A stretch of 64,000 bases of DNA from Acidobacteriota bacterium (GCA_963169195.1 CAUJDN010000030.1:140943-204942), one strand, 5' to 3'. Shown: positions 18,811 through 31,638, counted from the stretch's first letter. The notes: a model not told the origin generated them from the sequence alone. Translations and numbers: made by a program.

Positions 18811-19584
18811 CTAGGCGGCGGTCTTCTTGATGAAGTAGTCCACCATCTCCGACGAGGAGTTGTCCATCTCGACGTTGAAGTACTCGAGACGGCCCGACAG
18901 GTAGTTGTAGAACCACACCGCCGGGATGGCGACGAAGAGGCCGAGCGCGGTTTCGACGAGGGCCTCGGCGATGCCGGCCGAGACGGCGCCGATGCCGCCC
19001 GAACCGGTCGAGGCGATACCGACGAATGCGTTGATGACGCCGACGACCGTGCCGAGCAGACCCACGAACGGCGCCGTGGCGCCGATGGTGGCGAGACCCG
19101 AGACGCCCTTCTTGAGGTCGTTCGACGTCAGCGCGGTGGCACGCTGAATCGAGCGGCGCACGGTGTCGAGGACGTCCTCGCGCGAGAGGTTCGATCCGCT
19201 CTCCTGCTGGAACTGGTATTCCTGGAGGCCGGCGAGCACCACCTTGGCGAGGTGGCTGTAGCGGTATTCCTTGGCCGAGGAGAGCGCGATGGCTTCCTTC
19301 AGGCGGCCTTCCTTGAGGTGCTTGGCCACCTGCGGGGCGTAGAGCTTTGACTGCTTCTTCGCCTGGCCGAAGGTGTAGATGCGCTCGATGGCGACGCCCA
19401 CCGACCAGAACGACATGACGAAGAGCACCACGGCGATGGCCATGGCGACCGCGCCCATCTGCTCGAACATCTCGACGAGGTCGAGGCCTCCACCTTCCTG
19501 CGCGAACGCAGGGGTGGCGACAAGCGCCATGGCGAGCCCGGCATATGCGATCCGCCCGATCTGACCCAGCTTCCGACCTTCCAT
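18811..19584 (-). CDS. exbB: MotA/TolQ/ExbB proton channel family protein
   Basis: ExbB surrounds ExbD in the inner membrane and forms the proton-driven motor for TonB. The product has a cleavable or anchoring hydrophobic N-terminus ending PAFAQE, then three membrane segments. The family core GLATIGATAPFVGLLGTVVGVINAF is followed by a late hydrophobic stretch (EALVETALGLFVAIPAVW). Two starts are possible: the ATG at 19584 (GGGAGG, 7 bases upstream, used here, 257 residues) or the ATG at 19626 (TAGGAG, adding 14 residues). The latter overlaps nothing and sits just after the tonB stop, so either could be used. Confidence 0.93.
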   Translation of the reverse strand: MEGRKLGQIGRIAYAGLAMALVATPAFAQEGGGLDLVEMFEQMGAVAMAIAVVLFVMSFWSVGVAIERIYTFGQAKKQSKLYAPQVAKHLKEGRLKEAIALSSAKEYRYSHLAKVVLAGLQEYQFQQESGSNLSREDVLDTVRRSIQRATALTSNDLKKGVSGLATIGATAPFVGLLGTVVGVINAFVGIASTGSGGIGAVSAGIAEALVETALGLFVAIPAVWFYNYLSGRLEYFNVEMDNSSSEMVDYFIKKTAA

Positions 19585-19634
19585 CGCATTCCTCCCGAAA
19601 AAGTCCGTGTTACCGGTTGAAAACATGGCCACTC

Positions 19635-20351
19635 CTACTGCAGCGTGAACTGCACCGTGACGGTCATGATGACCGGCACCGGCACGCCGTTGAGGAGCGT
19701 CGGCGTGAACTGCCACTGGCGCACGGCATCGAGCGCCGCCTGGTCCAGCAGGGGAATCGAGCGCAGCACCTTCGCGTCCTTCACCGCCCCATCGGGGCCA
19801 ATCGTGGCCTCGATGATGACGACACCCTGGACACGGGCCGACTGCGCGATCGGCGGGTAGATCGGGTTGACGTGCTTGATCTTCTGCGGGGCCTTGATGT
19901 TACCGCCCACGCGAACCGGCGCGGCCGGCGGCGGCGGAGGGGGCGGCGGCTCGGGAATCCCGCCCGTGATGCCGCCCGCGACGCCACCCACGATGCCGCC
20001 CTCGACACCACCGACGCTGGCTTCGAACCCGGCCTCCAGGCCCGTTTCGGGCTTGATCTCGGACGGTGCCTCCACGGGCGCCGCGTTCGGGTTGACGTCC
20101 ACCGGCGGCGGCGGCGGCGTGTCGGCCGCCGGCGGCGGGGGCGGCGGCGGGGGCGGCGGCGGCGGCGGGGCCGCCACGAAGGCCATCATCGAAGGCGTCG
20201 TCGGCAGGGCTCCCACCGCCATCAGGGGCACGATGATGATGGCGGCCACGATGGCAGCCTGCATCAGCATCGTCAGTGGCACCGTGTACCACATCTTGTT
20301 GCCCATCTTGATGGAAGGGTCGACGACATCGCCGAACATGTCGCGTGGCAC
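19635..20351 (-). CDS. tonB: TonB-family energy transducer
   Basis: TonB spans the periplasm and transmits inner-membrane energy to outer-membrane receptors. The 238-residue product has one N-terminal membrane segment (AAIVAAIIIVPLMAVGAL), a Pro-rich spacer that includes a run of 13 prolines, and a C-terminal TonB domain (IYPPIAQSARVQGVVIIEATIGPDGAV...ALDAVRQWQFTPTLLNGVPV). The start is GTG, supported by AGGAGG five bases upstream. It is the first gene of the tonB-exbB-exbD-exbD operon and lies behind a near-consensus promoter at 20395-20424. Confidence 0.93.
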   Translation of the reverse strand: MPRDMFGDVVDPSIKMGNKMWYTVPLTMLMQAAIVAAIIIVPLMAVGALPTTPSMMAFVAAPPPPPPPPPPPPPAADTPPPPPVDVNPNAAPVEAPSEIKPETGLEAGFEASVGGVEGGIVGGVAGGITGGIPEPPPPPPPPAAPVRVGGNIKAPQKIKHVNPIYPPIAQSARVQGVVIIEATIGPDGAVKDAKVLRSIPLLDQAALDAVRQWQFTPTLLNGVPVPVIMTVTVQFTLQ

Positions 20352-20394
20352 GTATCCTCCTAAGGTCCTTCAGCGGCAGTCGCGAGGGCTGCCG

Positions 20395-20424
20395 ATTATA
20401 GCCAGCACGAAAAACGAGTGTCAA
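20395..20424 (-). promoter_or_regulatory. Near-consensus promoter of the tonB-exbBD operon
   Basis: On the minus strand TTGACA (20424-20419) and TATAAT (20400-20395) are separated by 18 bases. Both hexamers match the sigma-70 consensus perfectly. They lie about 44 bases before the tonB GTG. Confidence 0.85.
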
Positions 20425-20766
20425 CGAACGGTGACAAACAGGTCTCTTTTCGCCCAGTTACCGGGTTAGACACCGGTTTCGGGAAAGTGCTCCCGAGGGA
20501 GCGGCGCTTCCCCTCGATTCCCGGCCCCGGTCCCTCCGCCCACGGGCCCGACTGACAAACGCCCGCCGATTCTAGTCACCGGATGAGGCCGCGTCAACGG
20601 GCGGATCGCGGTCAGACCCTCGCGGCCCGAAATGTTACAAACAATGACACGGACGGGCTCCGGCCACGCAGAAGGGCGACCGGCCGACGACACCGATGCC
20701 ACGCCATCGGCGGATCATCCCTTCTGCGCCATCAACGTCCTTCGTGCATCATCGCATCCGCGTCGC
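20425..20766. other. Non-coding gap between tonB promoter and hppA
   Basis: No credible ORF lies here. The stretch just after hppA holds a nested inverted repeat: CGCAGAAGGG (20667-20676) pairs with CCCTTCTGCG (20719-20728). An inner CCGATG/CATCGG stem lies between them. It lacks a T-run; it may be the hppA 3' end structure. Confidence 0.45.
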
Positions 20767-23241
<2,475 letters not shown>

Positions 23242-23256
23242 GTTCTCCTGTCCTCG

Positions 23257-23916
23257 TTAAGCCCGACCACCCTCGCCACCGTCCCGGCCTGCAACCCCGG
23301 CAGGCACGGCACGCGCATCCAGCAGGCCCCGCACCTTCTCGGGCAGCGCCATGCCGCCCGTAAGGAAGATCCGGATGCCATCCTCCACCGTCAAGTCCGG
23401 GTACAGCACCTGATCGCGCGGGTAGACCACCACGTCCCCGAGATACAGGTGATTCGTCGGCACATAGATGGCCACCAGCGCTTCCGGCCCCTGCCCGCGG
23501 TCCAGCGTGAACTCGCGGGTGAGGAACCCCATCAGCATCCCGCGACGAGGATCCGCCACCAGCACCACCTTCTTGAAGCCCGCGTCGTTGTCGGGCGAGA
23601 AGGCCGCCACCAGCTGCTTCACCGGCGCGTAGATTGTCTTGAAGACGGGCACGTGGAGCAACCAGCTTTCCGCGCGCTGCAGCACCCGGCGCCCGAACAC
23701 GTTGGTCGCCACCACCCCCACCAGTAGCACCACCAGCGCGGTGATGAGGACGCCGAGCCCCGGCACCTCCCGCCCCAGGACCTGCGAGGACACGGGCCTC
23801 GCCACCCCGTCCACGAACCGGAAGATCCACACGAGTGTCACGAGGCTCACGATCAGCGGCACCGTGACGACGATGCCCGTCAGGAACGTGCGGCGGAGCC
23901 AGGCCACCACGGTCAT
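23257..23916 (-). CDS. DUF502 family membrane protein
   Basis: The 219-residue product has two N-terminal membrane segments (FLTGIVVTVPLIVSLVTLVWIF and VLITALVVLLVGVVATNVFG) and the soluble part typical of DUF502. The family hallmark VPVFKTIYAPVKQLVAAF is clear, with later VAIYVPTNHLYLGDVVVYP. Function is unknown. Its 5' end overlaps uppP by four bases (ATGA), so the two are probably translationally coupled, which would place it in envelope-lipid or cell-wall biology. It sits between uppP and hppA. Confidence 0.88.
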   Translation of the reverse strand: MTVVAWLRRTFLTGIVVTVPLIVSLVTLVWIFRFVDGVARPVSSQVLGREVPGLGVLITALVVLLVGVVATNVFGRRVLQRAESWLLHVPVFKTIYAPVKQLVAAFSPDNDAGFKKVVLVADPRRGMLMGFLTREFTLDRGQGPEALVAIYVPTNHLYLGDVVVYPRDQVLYPDLTVEDGIRIFLTGGMALPEKVRGLLDARAVPAGVAGRDGGEGGRA

Positions 23917-24728
23917 CCCCCGTGGACCGCCACCCAGGCGATGGCCACGGCCGCCAGCACCAGCCGATAGGCGGCGAACCCGTGCAGGGAGTGGCCGGCC
24001 AGGTAGCGGATGAAGTACTTCACCGTGACGTACCCGACCACCCCCGACACCACCAGGCCGACCAGGAACATCGTCACGGGCAACCCCTCGACGCCGGCCT
24101 TCGAGAACTCGAGCGTTTCCTTGCCCGCGGCCGCCAGCACCGCCGGCAGGCTGAGGAGGAACACGAACCTGGCCGCGGCCTCGCGCCTCAGGCCCAGCAG
24201 CATCGCCACCGTCAGCGTGGCGCCGGATCGCGAGATGCCCGGCACGAGCGCCGAGGCCTGCGCCACGCCGATCGCGAAGGCCTCCCCGTACCCGATCGCC
24301 TCGTCGCCGCGGCGCTTCGATCCGAACCCCTCACCCGCGATGAGCCCGATGCCGCCGACCGCCAGCGCCGCGGCGACGACCGCCGGCGAGCGCAGGGTGG
24401 TTTCGATCGCGTCGGCGAAGAGCAGGCCCACGATCACCACGGGCACGGTGCCGACCATGATGAGGCGCCCCAGCCGCTCCCAGGATCCGTCCCGGCCGGC
24501 AAGCGCCCCCGGTGCCGCCACGGCCAGCCGCAGGATCTCCCCGCGGAAATAGGCCACCACCGCCAGCAGGGTTCCCACGTGGCAGGCCACGTCGAAGGCC
24601 AGCCCGAAGCGGCCGGCGTCCCAGCCGAAGAACTCGCGCGCGAGAATCAGGTGGCCCGAGCTCGACACCGGCAGGAACTCGGTGAGCCCCTGGACCACGC
24701 CGAGCAGGGCCGCCGCGACGAGATCCAC
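23913..24728 (-). CDS. uppP: Undecaprenyl-diphosphatase
   Basis: UppP/BacA dephosphorylates undecaprenyl pyrophosphate, recycling the lipid carrier for peptidoglycan and O-antigen synthesis. The 271-residue product has about eight membrane segments and both family motifs: GLTEFLPVSSSGHL near residue 14 and PGISRSGAT near residue 170. It starts with GVVQ-type membrane sequence from the first ATG. It is 7 bases downstream of secF and overlaps the DUF502 gene by 4 bases. BacA-type enzymes also confer bacitracin tolerance when abundant. Confidence 0.95.
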   Translation of the reverse strand: MDLVAAALLGVVQGLTEFLPVSSSGHLILAREFFGWDAGRFGLAFDVACHVGTLLAVVAYFRGEILRLAVAAPGALAGRDGSWERLGRLIMVGTVPVVIVGLLFADAIETTLRSPAVVAAALAVGGIGLIAGEGFGSKRRGDEAIGYGEAFAIGVAQASALVPGISRSGATLTVAMLLGLRREAAARFVFLLSLPAVLAAAGKETLEFSKAGVEGLPVTMFLVGLVVSGVVGYVTVKYFIRYLAGHSLHGFAAYRLVLAAVAIAWVAVHGG

Positions 24729-24735
24729 GCCTTGC

Positions 24736-25668
24736 CTACGAAGCCTTGCGCGCCGTCTGCGGCCGTCCCTGGGCCTGCCTGCCGCTCAGGATGATGGCGA
24801 TGGCCGCGGCGATGAACACCGTGGAATACGTGCCGCTGACGATGCCGACCAGCATCGTGAAGGCAAAGCCCTCGAGCACCTCGCCCCCGAACAGGTAGAG
24901 CGAGAGCACGGCGAGGAACGTCGTGCCGGCCGTGATGAGCGTGCGGCTGAGTGTCTGGTTGACGCTGGTGTTCACCACCGTCTCCAGGGCGTCGCGCCGC
25001 TTGCTGCGCAGGTTCTCGCGCACGCGGTCGAAGATGACGATGGTGTCGTTCACCGAGTACCCGGTGATGGTGAGGATGGCCGCGACGATGTTCAGCGAGA
25101 GGTCGTAGCCGAAGAACGTGAGGAACGCCAGCGTGACGAGGATGTCGTGCAGCGTGGCGGCGATCGCGCCGATGGCGAACGCGAACCGGAAGCGGACGCC
25201 GATGTAGATGGTGATGCCGACGATGGACGCGAGCGTGGCGTAGATGCCCTTGCGCTGCAGGTCCGCGCCGATGACCGGGCCGACGATCTCCTGGCTGATC
25301 ACCTCGTACTGCCCGAGATTCGCCTTCGTCACGGCGTCGGTCACCGCGCGCGCCCCCTGCTCGAGGCTGGCGCCCTGCTCGGTGGCGAGCTCGGGCAGGC
25401 GGACCAGCCACTCGTTCGCGCCGGCCTCGCCGTACTGCTGCACCACCTTCTCGCCCGGCACGGCGTCGAGCGCGCCGCGCAGCGCGTCCTCGCCCACGGG
25501 CTGCTGGAACTTCAGGACCACGATGGTGCCGCCCGAGAAGTCGATCCCCAGCGGCAGCCCGCGCGTGGCCATCGTGCCGATGCCCGCGAGGATGACGACC
25601 AGCGACAGGGCGATGGCATGCCACCGCCACTGGATGAAGTTGTAGTTCGCGTTCTCGAAGATGCGCAT
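24736..25668 (-). CDS. secF: Protein translocase subunit SecF
   Basis: SecF works with SecD in the inner membrane to pull secreted proteins across using the proton gradient. The 310-residue product has the N-terminal membrane segment, the GLPLGIDFSGGTIVVLKF signature, a periplasmic domain, and five further membrane segments. The latter include GYSVNDTIVIFDRVREN, the conserved SecF motif. It starts 4 bases after secD stops and is followed by uppP. Confidence 0.96.
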   Translation of the reverse strand: MRIFENANYNFIQWRWHAIALSLVVILAGIGTMATRGLPLGIDFSGGTIVVLKFQQPVGEDALRGALDAVPGEKVVQQYGEAGANEWLVRLPELATEQGASLEQGARAVTDAVTKANLGQYEVISQEIVGPVIGADLQRKGIYATLASIVGITIYIGVRFRFAFAIGAIAATLHDILVTLAFLTFFGYDLSLNIVAAILTITGYSVNDTIVIFDRVRENLRSKRRDALETVVNTSVNQTLSRTLITAGTTFLAVLSLYLFGGEVLEGFAFTMLVGIVSGTYSTVFIAAAIAIILSGRQAQGRPQTARKAS

Positions 25669-25672
25669 ACGG

Positions 25673-27235
25673 CTAGATGCTCAGTTTCGCCACCTGCCGC
25701 CGTGACAGCACCAGCTCGAACATGGTGCGCGACACGAAGACGGCGGTGAACACGTTCGACAGCAGGCCGATGGTCAGCGTGGTCGCGAACCCGCGGATCG
25801 GGCCCGTGCCGAACTGGAACAGGAAGGCCGCGGCGATGAGCGACGCGACATGGGTGTCGAGAATGGTGAGGAACACGCGGTCGAAGCCCGCGGCCACGGC
25901 CTGCCTGACGCCCTTGGCCGTCGCCAGCTCCTCCTTGATCCGCTCGAAGATGAGCACGTTCGAGTCCACGCCCATGCCGATGGTGAGGATGAAGCCCGCG
26001 ATGCCAGGCAGCGTCATCACCGCACCCAGGTAGGCCATGAGGCCCAGCAGGACGATCAGGTTCACGACGATCGACGTGAGCGCGTTGAAGCCCGCCACCT
26101 TGTAGTAGACCAGCAGGAACAGCATCACCAGCAGCAGGCCGCCCGCCGCGGCCGTCACCCCGGCCCGGATGGACTCGGCGCCGAGCGAGGGGCCGACGGT
26201 CCGCTCCTCGAGGTAGGTGAGCGACGCCGGCAGCGCGCCCGACCGGAGCGTCAGCGCCAGATCCGCCGCCTCCTGGGACGTGAAGGTGCCGGTGATGCGG
26301 CCCTCGTAGTCGATGCGGCTCTCGATGCGCGGCGCCGTCTGCACGCGGCCGTCCAGCACGACGGCCAGCTGACGACCGATGTTCGTGCCCGTGAACGCGC
26401 CGAACTTCTGCGCCCCCTCGCTGTTGAAGCTGAACCCGACGGCCGGCCGGTTGTACTCGTCCAGCTGCGGGCTGGCGCTGCGCAGGTCGCGACCCGTCAC
26501 CGCCGGCACCCGGCGCACGGCGTAGTAGACCGCAGTGGCGGGCTGCCCGGGCGCCACGGCCTCGACGCGACCCGGCAGGATCTGGACGTCGGGAGGCACG
26601 TTGCCGCCGTAGGCCTGGCGGGCACTGGTCTCGTCCGGATACGGCCCCTGCTCCACCAGCTTCAGCTCGAGCAGCGCCGTCGACCGGATGATCTCCTTTG
26701 CGCGGTTCACGTCGGTCACCCCGGGCAGCTGCACCAGAATCTGGTCCGCCGCGCTGTGCCGTGCCACGATGGGTTCCGCGACACCCAGCTCGTTCACCCG
26801 CCGCTCGATGGTCTGGAGCGCCTGGTTCACCGTGCTCTCGCGATTGTCCACCACGATGTTCGGCTTCATCTCGAACGTGTAGCTGCCGGGGCCGCTCGAC
26901 GCGCGATCGTAGGAGAGCTCCACCGTGGAGAGCGCGCTCCGGAAGACCGCATCCTGCTCCGGTGTCACCCCGCTGACCGTGAAGGTGGTCGTGCCGGTGG
27001 CCGCCGCCGTGATGCCCGTGAGGCCGGCCGTCCGCAGCTGCTCGCGCAACTGGTCCGCCGTCCCCTCCGTGAGCAGGCGCAGCGCATCGTCGGTCTGCAC
27101 GCGGAGCACCATGTGAACGCCCCCCTTGAGGTCCAGGCCGAGGCGGACCTTCTGCTGGGGCGGGTAGAAGGCGAAGACCGCGAGCGCCACAACGCCCAGG
27201 ATGACGAGAAGTTTCCAGCGCAGGTTCTTACTCAT
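25673..27235 (-). CDS. secD: Protein translocase subunit SecD
   Basis: SecD forms the proton-driven accessory complex of the Sec translocon with SecF and YajC. The 520-residue product has the N-terminal membrane segment and LGLDLKGGVHMVLRV signature, a large periplasmic domain, and six C-terminal membrane segments. These contain GMGVDSNVLIFERIKEE, the conserved motif with the functional Asp. The gene follows yajC after 3 bases and precedes secF, the usual yajC-secD-secF order. Confidence 0.96.
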   Translation of the reverse strand: MSKNLRWKLLVILGVVALAVFAFYPPQQKVRLGLDLKGGVHMVLRVQTDDALRLLTEGTADQLREQLRTAGLTGITAAATGTTTFTVSGVTPEQDAVFRSALSTVELSYDRASSGPGSYTFEMKPNIVVDNRESTVNQALQTIERRVNELGVAEPIVARHSAADQILVQLPGVTDVNRAKEIIRSTALLELKLVEQGPYPDETSARQAYGGNVPPDVQILPGRVEAVAPGQPATAVYYAVRRVPAVTGRDLRSASPQLDEYNRPAVGFSFNSEGAQKFGAFTGTNIGRQLAVVLDGRVQTAPRIESRIDYEGRITGTFTSQEAADLALTLRSGALPASLTYLEERTVGPSLGAESIRAGVTAAAGGLLLVMLFLLVYYKVAGFNALTSIVVNLIVLLGLMAYLGAVMTLPGIAGFILTIGMGVDSNVLIFERIKEELATAKGVRQAVAAGFDRVFLTILDTHVASLIAAAFLFQFGTGPIRGFATTLTIGLLSNVFTAVFVSRTMFELVLSRRQVAKLSI

Positions 27236-27238
27236 GGC

Positions 27239-28812
<1,574 letters not shown>

Positions 28813-28814
28813 TG

Positions 28815-28820
28815 TATTAT
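28815..28820 (+). promoter_or_regulatory. -10-like hexamer directly before ddl
   Basis: TATTAT lies 7 bases before the ddl GTG, where a -10 element would place transcription start at or next to the start codon. No Shine-Dalgarno sequence is present, which suggests a leaderless transcript. Confidence 0.5.
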
Positions 28821-28827
28821 CCCTGAC

Positions 28828-29976
28828 GTGAGCAAACTGCGCGTGGGCGTGATCTACGGTGGGCGATCGGGCGAGCACGAGATCTCGGTGGCGTCGGCGG
28901 CCTCCATCCTGAAGCACCTCGATCGCGGGAAGTACGAGCCGGTGCCCGTCCGGATCGAGAAGGACGGCCGGTGGACGCTTCCCGATCGCGCACCCACCGC
29001 CCTGTCGGCGGCGGACGTCATCGAAGGCGCGCGCGCGGCGGCCACCGCGCTCCCGGGTGGCCGCGATGCCATCATGCCGGCGCACCCGGGTCCGGACACG
29101 CTGCTGACCCTCGAGCGCGGCCCGGGCGCGAGCGGTGCGCCCGCCATCGTCGGGGGCCTCGGGCTCGACGTGGTGTTCCCGGTCCTGCATGGGCCGTTTG
29201 GCGAGGACGGCACGGTGCAGGGGCTGCTCGAGCTGGCGAACGTCCCCTACGTGGGCCCGGGTGTCATGGCGTCGGCCGTCGGCATGGACAAGGCCACGAT
29301 GAAGATCCTCTTCGAGGCGCGCGGGCTGCCCGTGACGCCGTGGCACGCGTTCGTGGCGGCCGACTGGGCCCGGCGGCGTGACGACGTGATCGCGCGATCG
29401 CTGGGGCTGGGCCTGCCGCTGTTCGTGAAGCCGTCGAACCTGGGGTCGAGCGTAGGCATCTCGAAGGTGAAGGTGGCCGAGGCGCTCGTCCCTGCCATCG
29501 AGGAGGCGCTGTCCTTCGATCGCAAGGTAATCGTCGAAGCCGGAGTGCCGGAGCCGCGCGAGATCGAGTGCGCTGTGCTCGGCAACGACGACCCGCAGGC
29601 GTCGACGGCCGGCGAGGTGATCCCCTCGCGCGAGTTCTACGACTACGAGGCCAAGTACCTGGACGAGGGGTCGAGGACGATCATCCCCGCGGACCTGCCG
29701 GCATCGCGGCTGGTGGAGGTGCAGCGCCTGGCCCTCGAGGCGTTCAGGGCCATCGATGCCTGCGGGATGGCGCGGGTGGACTTCCTGCTCTCGAAGGTCA
29801 CGGGCGCACTGGTCGTCAACGAGATCAACACCATTCCCGGATTCACGACCATCAGCATGTTCGCCAAGCTCTGGGAAGCGAGCGGCGTGCCCTACGCCGC
29901 GCTGTGCGACAGGCTCATCGCGCTGGCGCGGGAACGCCACGCGGAGAAGCAGCGGCTGCGGACCTCGGCGTTCTGA
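28828..29976 (+). CDS. ddl: D-alanine--D-alanine ligase
   Basis: Ddl makes the D-Ala-D-Ala dipeptide for peptidoglycan, using ATP, in the cytoplasm. From the GTG at 28828 the product is 382 residues, beginning MSKLRVGVIYGGRSGEHEIS. It has PVLHGPFGEDGTVQGLLE, the ATP-grasp loop KPSNLGSSVGISKVK and NEINTIPGFTTISMF near the end, all Ddl hallmarks. Length fits the longer DdlA-like group. The track ORF extends upstream antisense to tgt and is not real there. It is probably leaderless (TATTAT 7 bases upstream). Confidence 0.95.
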   Translation: MSKLRVGVIYGGRSGEHEISVASAASILKHLDRGKYEPVPVRIEKDGRWTLPDRAPTALSAADVIEGARAAATALPGGRDAIMPAHPGPDTLLTLERGPGASGAPAIVGGLGLDVVFPVLHGPFGEDGTVQGLLELANVPYVGPGVMASAVGMDKATMKILFEARGLPVTPWHAFVAADWARRRDDVIARSLGLGLPLFVKPSNLGSSVGISKVKVAEALVPAIEEALSFDRKVIVEAGVPEPREIECAVLGNDDPQASTAGEVIPSREFYDYEAKYLDEGSRTIIPADLPASRLVEVQRLALEAFRAIDACGMARVDFLLSKVTGALVVNEINTIPGFTTISMFAKLWEASGVPYAALCDRLIALARERHAEKQRLRTSAF

Positions 29977-30027
29977 CCGGGGGAGCGAAGACGAGAGGGC
30001 AGCAGGGGACGAGGCAGACGCACGGCC

Positions 30028-31089
30028 GTGACCGACGGGCACACGCATGGACGCGGATGGCGGGCGCTGGTTCTGGCCTGCTGCCTTGGGCCCGTTGCCC
30101 TCGACGTTCCGGCGTCTGCCCCCGCGCCGGTCCGCGGCCTGACCGCCGCGGATCGGGTGGCCGCCGCGTACGACGCCGTGCTCAACGCGGACTTCGATCG
30201 GATGCCGGAGGTCCTCGAGGCCACGTGCGGCCCTGCGCCACGCGTGGCCTGTCTCGGCCTTCGCGCCCTCGGCACGTGGTGGGAGATCCAGCTCGATCCG
30301 GAGAGCCGGGCCCTCGATGCGCGCTTCTCCCGGGAGGTCGAGGCCGCCATCGACGGGACCCGCGACTGGGCGAGCCGCGAGCCGGAGCGGGCCGAGGCGT
30401 GGTTCTACCTGGGCGCGGCGCTGGGCGCGCGCAGCCAGTGGAAGATCCTGCGGAAGGAGCGGCTGTCGGCCGCCCGCGACGGCAAGCAGATCAAGGAGGC
30501 GCTCGAGCGCGCGCTCGCCCTCGACCCGGGAATGCACGATGCCGAGTTCGGCATCGGCGTGTACCGCTACTACGCCGGTGTGGCGCCGGCGGTCTTCCGC
30601 TGGCTGCGGTGGCTGCTGCTGCTGCCCGGCGGCGACCGGGTGGAGGGGCTGCGGCAGATGGAGCGCGCGAGCCGGCAGGGCGTGATCGTGCGCGCCGAGG
30701 CCGACTACCAGCGCCACGTGGCCTACCTCTGGTACGAGCGGCGCTTCCGCGAGGCGCTGGACCTCATCGTCGATCTCGTGTCGCGGTATCCGCGCAACCC
30801 GCTCTTCCGGCAGATCGACGCCGACATCCGCAGCGTCTACTTCAGCGACGCGGCGGGCAGCCTCGCCTCGTCCGAGATTCTGCGGGAACTCGCGCGGACG
30901 AAGCGCGTGAACCGCGCGGCGCTGGCGGAGGTGCGCGCGCTCCTGAACATCGCGGTGCAGCGCGATCGGCTCGGCGACCGGCCAGGCGCGATCGAGGCGC
31001 TCCAGGCGCTGCTCGCACGCACGCCCACGGCGCCGGTCGACGCCGTCGCGCGCGCGCGGCAGCTCGCGCGCGCGTGGTCGGCCCGCTGA
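30028..31089 (+). CDS. Secreted TPR-like hypothetical protein
   Basis: The 353-residue product begins with a hydrophobic signal region (WRALVLACCLGPVALDVPASA) and is predicted all-helical. It has TPR-like spacing such as EAWFYLGAALGARSQWKIL and KQIKEALERALALDPGMHDAEFGIGVYRYYAG. I do not know its function; similar proteins occur in Acidobacteriota. The start is GTG with no clear Shine-Dalgarno. It is 51 bases after ddl, in the same direction. Confidence 0.78.
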   Translation: MTDGHTHGRGWRALVLACCLGPVALDVPASAPAPVRGLTAADRVAAAYDAVLNADFDRMPEVLEATCGPAPRVACLGLRALGTWWEIQLDPESRALDARFSREVEAAIDGTRDWASREPERAEAWFYLGAALGARSQWKILRKERLSAARDGKQIKEALERALALDPGMHDAEFGIGVYRYYAGVAPAVFRWLRWLLLLPGGDRVEGLRQMERASRQGVIVRAEADYQRHVAYLWYERRFREALDLIVDLVSRYPRNPLFRQIDADIRSVYFSDAAGSLASSEILRELARTKRVNRAALAEVRALLNIAVQRDRLGDRPGAIEALQALLARTPTAPVDAVARARQLARAWSAR

Positions 31090-31175
31090 ACGCGCCACCG
31101 CCGCCTGCAGGCGCGCGTGATACCCGCCGATATCATGTGTACAGCGAATGGATGGGCCTACCAGAAAAGACGTTT

Positions 31176-31229
31176 GGTTGACAACCACAAACGCTTTGTG
31201 CTTGACAAGCGGCTTTTCTCATCCATAAT
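31176..31229 (+). promoter_or_regulatory. Promoter with two 11-bp palindromes before the first Lys/Ala-rich ORF
   Basis: TTGACA (31202-31207) and CATAAT (31224-31229) are 16 bases apart, a good sigma-70-type promoter. The -35 lies inside a palindrome GCTTGACAAGC (31200-31210). A sister palindrome GGTTGACAACC lies at 31176-31186, 24 bases away centre to centre. The pair looks like operator sites for a dimeric regulator, or repeated -35 boxes. Confidence 0.6.
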
Positions 31230-31333
31230 CTACATCTGGTATGAGGGCGTAAGGCTCAGACCACGGCTTGTGAAGCTCTACAACCTCGAGCCGGGTTGCC
31301 ATCAGGCGGAGCCAGGCCCCTTCAGGAGGAACA

Positions 31334-31390
31334 ATGGCGAAGAAGGCAAAGAAGGCGGCGAAGAAGAAGGCTGCGAAGAAGAAGAAGTAA
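31334..31390 (+). CDS. Tiny Lys/Ala-rich peptide 1 (18 residues)
   Basis: This very small ORF, too short for the track, reads MAKKAKKAAKKKAAKKKK. An AGGAGG lies five bases before the ATG, a strong ribosome binding site. It has its own promoter about 105 bases upstream and an intrinsic terminator 17 bases after the stop, so it is likely a real single-gene transcript. The composition resembles the lysine/alanine tails of histone H1-like proteins and suggests nucleic-acid binding, but that is inference. A near-copy lies 190 bases downstream. Confidence 0.65.
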   Translation: MAKKAKKAAKKKAAKKKK

Positions 31391-31406
31391 GCCACGCCGC
31401 TTACCA

Positions 31407-31439
31407 GGGGCGGTTGTTCACGACTGCCCCACCTTTTTT
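31407..31439 (+). terminator. Rho-independent terminator after peptide 1
   Basis: GGGGCGGT (31407-31414) pairs with ACTGCCCC (31423-31430, one G-U pair) around an 8-base loop. ACC and six T residues follow. Confidence 0.8.
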
Positions 31440-31581
31440 CCGCATCGCGCGCTCACGGGAGGCGCGCAGCAAGGCGCAGGGGAGCCGGCACCCGCGAGCC
31501 GAGTGCCAGGCGGCAGAGGCTACCGCAGGTGGCGCGGCGAATCCTGACGCATAACCCAACCTGAAGGGGGGGATACGACCG

Positions 31582-31638
31582 ATGGCAAAGAAGGCGAAGA
31601 AGGCGGCCAAGAAGGCCAAGAAGGCGAAGAAGCGGTAA
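31582..31638 (+). CDS. Tiny Lys/Ala-rich peptide 2 (18 residues)
   Basis: This second ORF reads MAKKAKKAAKKAKKAKKR and is the same length as peptide 1, sharing its first eleven residues. A GGGGGGGA purine run lies about 10 bases before the ATG. A strong hairpin terminator follows 25 bases after the stop. It probably arose by duplication of peptide 1 or the reverse. As with peptide 1, function is unknown; the charge pattern fits a DNA- or RNA-binding peptide. Confidence 0.65.
   Translation: MAKKAKKAAKKAKKAKKR

Noticed and set aside
31236-31439. 6S-like non-coding RNA instead of a peptide gene
   Set aside because: The transcript has promoter and terminator, but no long rod with a central bubble; a strong ribosome site precedes a clean short ORF.
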